This document shows positions 56,901 through 64,000 of a DNA stretch of 64,000 nucleotides, piece after piece. The stretch spans positions 146,001 through 210,000 of the forward strand of contig BSBK01002801.1 of the NCBI GenBank assembly GCA_027943335.1. The letters are read 5' to 3'. The translations under genes were made by a program, and so were the position numbers. This stretch comes from Chamaecyparis obtusa. Taxonomy: Eukaryota; Streptophyta; Pinopsida; Cupressales; Cupressaceae. Numbering within the stretch: position 1 is the first letter of the stretch; every line of letters starts with the position of its first letter. A model generated the notes under the pieces. The model had not been told where the DNA came from, made no database searches, and was given only the letters and a program-made list of their open reading frames with translations.

Positions 56901-57700
56901 TGGTCATATGCACACATGCCTGGGCTTGATCCTAATCTTGTCGTTCATCATCTAGCAGTGGATCCTAATGTCAAGCCAGTAAAGCAGAAGCTACGCAAAA
57001 TGCATCCCAAAGTAGCTCTCTTGGTAAAATCAGAACTAGAAAAGCTCCTAGATGCAAAGATTATCAGAGCTATAGATTACTTAGATTGGATCTCCAACAT
57101 GGTACCTGTCACAAAGCCTTCAGGAGACATCAGAATATGCACAAATTTTAGGGACTTGAACAAGGCACGTCCTAAAGATGATTTCCCGCTACCTAACATA
57201 GACATGATCATAGACCTTACAGCGGGCCATGAAATGTTCTCACTAATGGATGGATTTTCAGGCTACAATCAGATTCGTATAGCAGAAGCAGATCAACATA
57301 AAATAGCATTCACTACTCCATGGGGCACCTTCTGCTACAACATGATGCCATTCGGGTTAAAGAATGTAGGAGCCACATATCAGAGAGCGATGACAGCAAT
57401 CTTCCATGACATGATCCACAAGATCCTAGAGGACTATGTGAATGATATTCTTGCAAAATCAAAGACACGCCATGGACACCTTGACATTCTTGAGAGTGTG
57501 TTTGATCACCTGCAGCACTATGGGTTACGGCTCAATCCAAAGAAATGTGTCTTTGGTGTTACATCTGGAAAGCTCCTAGGTTTCATAGTATCACGACAAG
57601 GCATAGAGATAGACCCCAAGAAGGTCAAAGCAATAACAGAGATGCCTCCACCAAGAACACTCAAACAGCTCAAAAGCCTACAAGGAAAGCTTCAATTAGT
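56901..57700 (+). pseudogene. Reverse transcriptase of element E, active site altered
   Basis: Within the open frame 55656-58205. Order: KVALLVKSELEKLLDAKIIR, WISNMVPVTKPSG, ICTNFRDLNKARPKDDFPLP, FSLMDGFSGYNQI (first catalytic Asp), MMPFGLKNVGATYQRAM, then YVND at 57435-57446, LNPKKCVFG, GKLLGFIVSRQGIEIDP. The usual YVDD box has Asn in place of the first Asp, a one-base GAT-to-AAT change, so this copy should be catalytically dead. Element A has YGDD here. The domain has full length and no stop. Confidence 0.93.
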
Positions 57701-57779
57701 GCGTCGGTTCATTTCTCAGTTAGCAGACAAGTGCCAACCTTTTACACATCTCCTATGCAAAGACACAAGCTTCAAATGG

Positions 57780-58238
57780 GATCCCATATGTCAAAGAAGC
57801 TTTGATAAGCTCAAGGAGTATCTTGCCAATTCTCCAATCCTAGTACCACCAATTCCAGGACACCCTCTCATAGTCTACATCTCGACAACCACTATAGCAC
57901 TGGGGGCACTCTTAGCTCAGCATGATGATGACAACAAGGAGAGAGCCATCTATTACATCAGTCGAACTCTTGTCAGATATGAGCTTAATTATTCACCTAT
58001 GGAAAAAGCATGCCTTGCAGTGGTCTTTGCCACTCAAAAGCTTAGACATTACATGCTCAGTCACACAATCAAGCTCATTTCAAAGGTGGACCCCCTCAAA
58101 TATCTACTATCAAAGACAACTCTCACAGGCCGTATGGAAAAATGGGTCATGATACTCAGTGAGTTTGACATCCAATATATTGATCGCAAAGCAATCAAAG
58201 GGTAAGTCATTGTCGATCAGCTAGCAGAAGCACCACTG
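57780..58238 (+). pseudogene. Ty3-type RNase H of element E, catalytic residues lost
   Basis: Follows RT: PLIVYISTTTIALGALLAQH, then ERAIYYISRTLVRYELNYSP, MEKACLAVVFATQKLRHYM and WVMILSEFDIQYID. The first motif has YISTTT where active Ty3 RNases H have an Asp (TDAS-like). This loss is typical of Tat elements that gained a second RNase H. Stop TAA at 58203-58205; A has Lys there. Confidence 0.85.
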
Positions 58239-58664
58239 GTGGATGCCTATCCACTAATCAGGGAATTCCCTGATGAACACTTATGTGTGATCGAAGAACA
58301 ACCCATGTGGAAACTATACTTTGATGGCTCCTACACATCACATGGATCAGGGGCAGGAATCCTATTCGTCACACCTCAAGGTGACTACATCCCAAAATCA
58401 TTCAAATTGGGATTCCCATGTACCAACAACATTGTAGAATATGAGGCACTCATCTCAGGTCTCAGAACAGCCATTCAGTGGAATATCACAGAATTACAAG
58501 TATTTGGAGATTCACAGCTGATTATCAAACAAGTCCTAGATGAATATCAGACAAAGGATGACAAGTTGCTACCTTACAAAGAGCTGGTGGACAAACTGAA
58601 AGAGCATTTCCTACATCTATAGTTCACACAGATCCCAAGACTTTAGAACAAAGCAGCAGACGCA
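58239..58664 (+). pseudogene. Archaeal-type RNase H of element E
   Basis: Second RNase H domain: WKLYFDGSYTSHGSGAGILF, NIVEYEALISGL, ITELQVFGDSQLIIKQVLDE, then KLLPYKELVDKLKEHF. Asp (FDGS), Glu (EYEAL) and Asp (GDS) of the active site are present, so this domain probably supplied the RNase H activity. Stops at 58620 and 58644 separate it from integrase. Confidence 0.92.
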
Positions 58665-60059
58665 ATGGCAACCATTGGATCCTTGTTAGAAATCCCACGT
58701 TATGCATCACAGTATGAATTCCTAGTTGAGCAGCTACATACGCCAGCTTATGAGAACGCCGATGCAGAAATGGTGTGTGTCTTGGTTGGTCCCCAGTCCC
58801 CGTGGTACCATGACATCCATGCATATCTAAAGAATGGTATCATATCTCCCCATCTCACCAATAACCAATGCCAAAACCTTATTCATAGAGCTTCCCGCTA
58901 CACTCTTGTAGCCAACACCCTTTATCATCGCGGGTATCACAATATTCTCTCTAGGTGTTTAGATTCAAACGAGGCCATCCTGGCTTTACAAGAGGTTCAC
59001 GCTGGAATTTGTGACGCCCACATGAGTGGCATGGTTCTAGCTAAGCAGTTGCTTCGAGTTGGGTATTATTGGCCAACCATGGAACATGATGCTTGTAAAT
59101 TTGTCAGAAGATGTTTACCATGTCAGCAGCATGCAAATCTGATTCATGCACTAGCACAAGACTTGCAGCCCATTGCGCCACCTTGGCCATTTTCATGTTG
59201 GGGCTTTGACCTTGTCGGCTTAATCACTCCCCTTTCCTCGGATGGACACAAGTACATAATAACTGCCATAGAATACTTCACCAAATGGGTTGAAGCGATT
59301 CCGCTCACCCTAACTACTGGCATCCAAATATCCAAGTTCATCCTTTACCACATCATCTGCCACTTTGGCATACCATCTACCATTTTCACAGATCATGGCA
59401 CACCTTTTGAAAACTAGCATGTGGATGATCTGTGTGCCAGACTCCACATCCATCACCATTTCTCCAGTCCATATTTCCCTCAAGGAAATGGCCAAGCTGA
59501 GGCAACCAACAAAACTATCTTGAAAATCCTCAAGAAGGTTGTCAATGATTCTAGTCATGACTGGCACCTCCAAATCAATCCTACCCTTTGGGCCTACCAC
59601 ACTTCCTATCGCACTCCCACAGGCACCACCCCATATTCCCTTGTATATGGTGCTGAAGCCGTTCTGTCGATCGAGGTCGAGCTCCCATCATTGCGAGTCT
59701 CCATGAAGAACTACACCACTGATGAAGATTATCGTGTAGCCCATCTCACACAGCTAGACCTATTAGATGAAAAGAGACAGCAAGCATATGATCACCTGGT
59801 TGCATACCAGAATCGACTCAAAAGGAGTTATAACAAGAAGGTCCATCCTAGACAGTTCCAGGTCGGTGACATGGTTCTCAAAGAAAATCAGAAGGTCCAA
59901 GCAAATCGTGAAAAGAAAGGCAAGTTTGAGCCTACTTGGCTGGGCCCCTATGTGGTCACCTCATGCTTCGGCTCCGGAGCTTATCAGCTATCTACACCAG
60001 AAGGAGAGCCTTTGAATGATCCAATCAATATCATACATCTGAAGAGGTTCTATGCCTGA
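58665..60059 (+). pseudogene. Integrase of element E with GPY module
   Basis: Same frame throughout, one stop (TAG 59415). Zinc finger: EVHAGICDAHMSGMVL, then CLPCQQH. Catalytic triad: WGFDLVG (Asp at 59208), TDHGTPF (Asp at 59391; usual TDNGTQF), GNGQAEATNK (Glu at 59499). C-terminal module: QVGDMVLKEN, FEPTWLGPYVVTSCFGSGAY, ending HLKRFYA. The domain is otherwise full length. The stop splits the catalytic core between the second Asp and the Glu. Confidence 0.93.
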
Positions 60060-61544
60060 ACCAGATCCTACATATTAAAAAATCCATAAAAATTGGAAAA
60101 GCAGCAAAAAATCAAAAAAGGAAAAAAAGGAAAAAAAGAAAATAATTGTCCAATGGTGAAAACTTGGCAATTCAGGCGCCTTGGACAAGTATGTTGGTGA
60201 AAACCTGGCAAATAGGCACCATACATAACGGACCGAGCCATTATCTATCAAACTCCCATCCCCCATCCCACCATCTCAGTCCTTTGTCTCCCATCCCCAT
60301 CCCCATCCACCATCCCCCAGCATTCCTTTTTCCATCAACCTTCAGCAACACCACAATTTCTCTTGTACCATATCTTGTATCCACTCTTTTATATCTTGTA
60401 CACTCCCCTGTGTAGAGCAATCCTTCCTGTATATCCTGTATAGCGAGATCTTCCTATCCCCAATCCTGAGCTTTTATACATATCCATTGTATATCTTTTC
60501 CCATCCATTGTACATCAGTCCTTGTCAGTCCTGCAGCAGCATTTTGATCAGAACACTTTGACCTACCCCGCCTTGTACTTCAACAACATCAATTGTCGAC
60601 TATTCTTGGTCATCGTGATTATTCTTTGACTTCATCATTTTCCAATTTGCAACATAACATTCTCCCCATCAGCATCAGGTCCGCACAGATGTATGCTTCT
60701 GTTTTGTCTGACCTAAGCCTAATCACGGGTCCCCTCAGTTGTATCCTCCCTGTTTGACTTAATCTTCCACCAAGCACACTAGGTCCATGTCAATGTATCC
60801 TTCCACACGTTCAGACCAATCTTCCCACCATCAATCAAATCACATCTCTCTCCTTGGCAAAGGATGTCTTTTTGGAGTTATCATTTTGACCTTGGATTTT
60901 GTCCTTTGGGTCTTGTTAATCTTTTACAGCTTCTCCTTGTTCTCTACTCAATGTCACCATGATCCTTTATATCATGGTGTGCTGTGAATGAGGATAATCT
61001 GGGGCCAGGTCTTTTGATCTTTTGCTTCTGCCTGTGAGTCAGTCGTGTGTTTGTGGTTTCTTCAGCATCGTTTCCACCATGTCTCCTTCGGGTTTCATGT
61101 GTGATGCTGGGGCAACCCTGCGTGTCTTTTTCACGTCAGTCCTATGCAACGCTGGTGACAAGGCCTCGTGATCCCAGTATCCTTGGCGGGTCTCTAGCAT
61201 TTCTATATTAAACTAGGTTGTGCTCTCCACATTTGCACTTGGAGCTTCCCCAAATCCCCTGCATCTTGCATCATATAGATTAATCTTGCATCCTCATATA
61301 GCTGCATCCTAAATTTTGCATTCCATCTCATCTTGCATTCCCCCATCTTTGCTCTTGGAAGCTTGGTAATTTATCTCCCCTACTTCCTCAGTCGTTCCTT
61401 CCCTATTTCCTTTCGACAAAATTCCACAATGTTTACTCCTTGCGTTATTTTCTCGAGGGGGCACAATCCCTTATTCCTCCAAATTCTAGCCTTGGGCATC
61501 TTATTTTCTTGTCTTTGACGCCATGCCACTTGCGGCATCGCATC
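60060..61544 (+). other. 3' non-coding region of element E
   Basis: Begins with an A-rich stretch and the hairpin repeats (60155-60220), then C/T-rich sequence with repeated TCTTGTA and CCCATCC words. No protein-like frame. No env-like or additional gene is seen here, unlike C and D, which carry an extra ORF. Confidence 0.75.
60155..60220 (+). repeat. Hairpin-repeat cluster, element E
   Basis: Two copies: 60155-60184 (CTTGGCAATTCAGG then CGCCTTGG) and 60196-60220 (CCTGGCAAATAGG then CACC). Both follow GGTGAAAA. Same motif family as in C and D, 95-160 bp after the pol stop. Confidence 0.8.
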
Positions 61545-61558
61545 AAAGAGGGGCAAAA
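61545..61558 (+). other. Polypurine tract of element E
   Basis: AAAGAGGGGCAAAA directly before the 3' LTR. Confidence 0.9.
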
Positions 61559-63087
61559 TGTAGACACCTAAAAATCTTTTAGAAAATAAAGTATTTTTAT
61601 TTTCTGAAAAATCCCTGATGACATCATCATTTATTAATTAATTATTTATTTAATTAATTTATTTATTTTTATGTCATTAAATCCCTTTATCTTAATTAAA
61701 AATATTTAATTAAGAAATCCCTTCCAAAAATGTTTAAATCTTATTTAAACATTATCTCCTTATTTATTAATTATTTTAATTAATAAATTGACCAAAAATC
61801 CCAAAATAAATAATTTATTTATTTTTTGACCAAAACTTGGCCAATTTCCTTTAGACCACTAACCTCTTCCAAAATCTTCTAATTCCTTCTTAATCTCGAT
61901 TAAAAAGCTAATCCCATCTTTTCTAAACCTAATCCCAAGGCCAAATATTTAATTAAGATTAAATATTTAAATTTCATATTTATTGAAATTTATTTCAATA
62001 AATATTCCCAAAACTTAAGCTTTTGGAATGAATAACTTTTATTCCATGAAACTAGGGAGAAATCTAGACTCTTCTAGAATCTTCTCAAATCCAACCTCTT
62101 CACCCATCCTAATCCTATTTTGTCCTAATCTAATCCTAATCATACCCTTAAACCTTTGTGCAATCCTAACCAAGCTTAAGACTTTCCTAAACCAAAGCAA
62201 AGTCTTCCCTTCCAAATATCTCAACCACAAAGCATTTATTGCTTCCCCAAAGTCTTCAAAGCCTCTTAAAGCCCATTCATTGCTCTTACAAGCATTTATT
62301 TGGAGAGTTATGAGCTTGGAGCCCCCTTTGTTGACTCCTTGTTGCCCTTCCCTCCATCCACTCACCTTGTGACATGTGTCACCTCCTGATTGGCTGAGAA
62401 CTAGCACAATCCATGTGCTTCCCTTTGAATGAATCTTGGCCTCTCTTAAGGATTTCAATCCTGGCCATTCATTCCTCCTACCCCAAGCCTTTAGAAATCC
62501 TATAAATACCCATCCTTTCAAGAGAAAATCAATCCACTTTCATTCTCAAGCAATAGAAAACTTATAATGCCATTTTCATTCTAGACTTAACATAAATCAT
62601 CTTAATTAGTTTATTTTCAAAGTATTTTAGCTCATCATAAGCTTAGAAATAATGGATTAATCTAGCTTTTCATTATTGTTTTGCATAGCATAGCATCATA
62701 TCACATCTAATTTGGTCTAAAATCAATCCTAGATTACTCATCATGTAGCTTAAATCTCCATTAAAGCATAGCTTGAGTTCTTGAGGCCTTAGGGGCAAAT
62801 CAGGTGTTCCATACCTGTTTTGTGCCAATTTTGGGGTTTTCATGAGCTTCAAATCATCCTAAATGCATTAGAGCATGCTCCAAATGCTTAGAGAGCACAT
62901 CCACATCCATCTAATCTGAGCAAATCAAACAGTGCATGGGTGCAAACTGTTTCTAGCTCAATCTGAGGTGGCTTTGCTTAGAGCTCTTTGTTTTTGTTTT
63001 GATTGTATGCTAGACTAAACTCTTAACGTTTGATTGATTTAAGCCTTTCAAAACAGATAACAGGTACCCTCGAAAGCCTTGCTCACA
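61559..63087 (+). repeat. 3' LTR of element E (1529 bp)
   Basis: Same length as the 5' LTR; 12 differences seen, no indel. Ends CTCACA and is followed by gattc. Confidence 0.95.
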
Positions 63088-63092
63088 GATTC
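63088..63092. repeat. Target-site duplication of element E, right copy
   Basis: gattc, identical to 47564-47568. Copia coding sequence resumes here. Confidence 0.93.
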
Positions 63093-63590
63093 ATGGTCAA
63101 AGCCTTTAAACTTTTCTATGAGTTGAATCTTGCAGGATAGTAGTTCACATGTAGAATTATAGCCCTCATCATATTCTTAACAACATAACTCCAAAAGAAG
63201 ATTTGACAGGTATCAAACTAGATATCAGTTATTTCAAAATCTTTAGATGCCCTATTTACATTCATGTTCTGATAGAGAAGAGAACAAAGTTATAACCATT
63301 AGAGAAGAAAGGCATCTTTTTTGGTTATAGTGATTCTTCAAAAGCATATAGAATCTACATTCCAAGCCAAAAGAAAATAGAAATCAGTAGGGATGTTTCT
63401 TTTGATGAAAATATAGCAAGAAATCCAAATATTCTAACATGGAATATGATAGAGAAGACATTGAGCATCCTCAAGATTTACATATGGTTGATCTGGATCC
63501 ACCTTTAGAGGTTTAGAGGGAGAATATAGATTTAGAAGACTTTGTTGATCTAGTTGATCCAATTGATTCTATAGACACTTTAGGAAGTCT
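63093..63590 (+). pseudogene. Integrase C-terminal part of Copia element B, after the E insertion
   Basis: Continues the integrase cut at 47568. Reads NNITPKEDLTGIKLDISYFK, FRCPIYIHVLIEKRTKL, KKGIFFGYSDSSKAYRIYIP and KKIEISRDVSFDENIA, the usual region between the Copia integrase core and RT. Stops occur early (63100-63170) and after KRTKL, plus a frameshift near 63440. Confidence 0.87.
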
Positions 63591-64000
63591 CAGTAATAGC
63601 TCAGCTAATAAGAAAAGGCCTTTGTGGGTCAGGAACACTATGGAAGAAGCTAAAAATTATGCAACCCCTCATGAAACTTTCAGAGAGATTAAGAGGCCTC
63701 ACAAGTATGTAGGTTATGTAGCTTTGATGATCCACATTATAGCATGTGAGCCATCTAGTGTTGAAGAAGCTTCAAATCATAAAGTGTGGAAGGATGTCAT
63801 GATGGAGGAGTATCAATCCATTATCAAAAATGATGTGTGGGACATTGTTCCAAGGCCTAAAGGTAAATCAGTAGTTTCTTATAAATGGTTGTTTAAGATT
63901 AAACATACAGCTGATGGAATTATTGAAAAACATAAAGCTAGATTTGTAGCTAGAGGTTTTTCACAAAAGGAAGGCATGGACTTTGAAGAGACTTTTGTTA
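63591..64000 (+). pseudogene. Reverse transcriptase of Copia element B, cut by window end
   Basis: Reads KVWKDVMMEEYQSIIKNDVW, DIVPRPKGKSVVSYKWLFKI and KHKARFVARGFSQKEGMDFE ending EETFV at the window edge. This is the N-terminal part of the Copia RT domain (RVT_2 type). No stop is seen in this last stretch. It is called a pseudogene because the rest of the polyprotein is broken; the catalytic box is outside the window. Confidence 0.9.

Larger units (their letters stand above)
47569..63087 (+). mobile_element. Element E: complete Tat-lineage Ty3/gypsy retrotransposon nested in Copia element B
   Basis: 15.5 kb, flanked by gattc. Two LTRs of 1529 bp differ at 12 positions by eye. Internal order: primer site, 2.8-kb leader with a tandem motif array and a small ORF, gag, protease, RT, RNase H, archaeal-type RNase H, integrase with GPY module, 3' hairpin repeats, 1.3-kb 3' region, polypurine tract. 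Pol (54660-60059) stays in one frame but has seven nonsense codons. Gag has six plus one 1-base deletion. The most recent arrival in the window. Confidence 0.96.
44001..64000 (+). mobile_element. Element B: Copia LTR retrotransposon, split by element E, 3' end outside window
   Basis: 5' LTR at 44001-45551, initiator-Met-type primer site, then gag, protease and integrase in the Copia order (integrase before RT). Element E lands in the integrase core at 47568, and B resumes at 63088 with the rest of integrase and the RT start. The order, the DSGSSHHI protease motif and the GAG-pre-integrase zinc finger identify Copia. Several frameshifts and stops show it was dead or died before the window's present state. 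Confidence 0.92.

Overview
This is plant nuclear DNA made almost entirely of nested retrotransposons. No host gene, tRNA, rRNA or CRISPR array could be supported. The AT-rich spacers, very large LTR elements (11-21 kb including nested insertions), Tat-lineage Ty3/gypsy proteins with a second plant-type RNase H, and Copia elements point to a seed plant with a large genome. A conifer or other gymnosperm is my guess; the sequence alone does not prove it.

Layout. (A) 1-13480, minus strand: a decayed Tat-lineage Ty3/gypsy element whose 3' end lies off the window. It reads, right to left, 5' LTR, PBS, long leader, gag, protease, RT, RNase H, archaeal-type RNase H and integrase. Spacer 13481-16938 holds a probable LTR relic. 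(D) 16939-38229, minus strand: a non-autonomous LTR element with a perfect 5-bp duplication (cttat). It carries one long Ser/Pro-rich ORF and no pol. (C) 26634-37727, plus strand: a related non-autonomous element inserted inside the 5' LTR of D, with duplication gcagc/gcagt. It carries the same unusual ORF joined to a gag start, plus an integrase C-terminal remnant. 38454-40122, minus strand: a LINE-type insertion with a 12-bp duplication and poly-A tail that contains only an ORF1-like gene. 40135-44000: a gene-free spacer with (CT)20 and (TA)37. (B) 44001 to beyond 64000, plus strand: a Copia element split by (E) 47569-63087, plus strand, a complete Tat-lineage element with two 1529-bp LTRs and duplication gattc. 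E has the same protein order as A.

Relative ages from LTR pairs compared by eye: E about 0.8% different (12 of 1529), C about 4%, D about 5%. This fits the nesting order. A, C, D and E are one extended lineage. C and E share an identical polypurine tract and D nearly so, and all four share a leader block. C, D and E also share short 3' hairpin repeats. C and D keep structural signals but little or no pol, so they probably depended on enzymes supplied by relatives like A and E.

The most unusual signals are these. (1) The C/D ORF, in which all five indels between the two copies keep the frame and the C-terminus is hydrophobic. (2) Covarying 3' mini-hairpins that follow each ORF. (3) A roughly 20-bp-periodic repeat array in the leader of E, with counterparts in A, C and D. 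(4) A conserved 77-codon ORF upstream of gag in A and E. (5) The youngest element, E, has 13 nonsense codons and an altered RT active site, so it was probably copied in trans.
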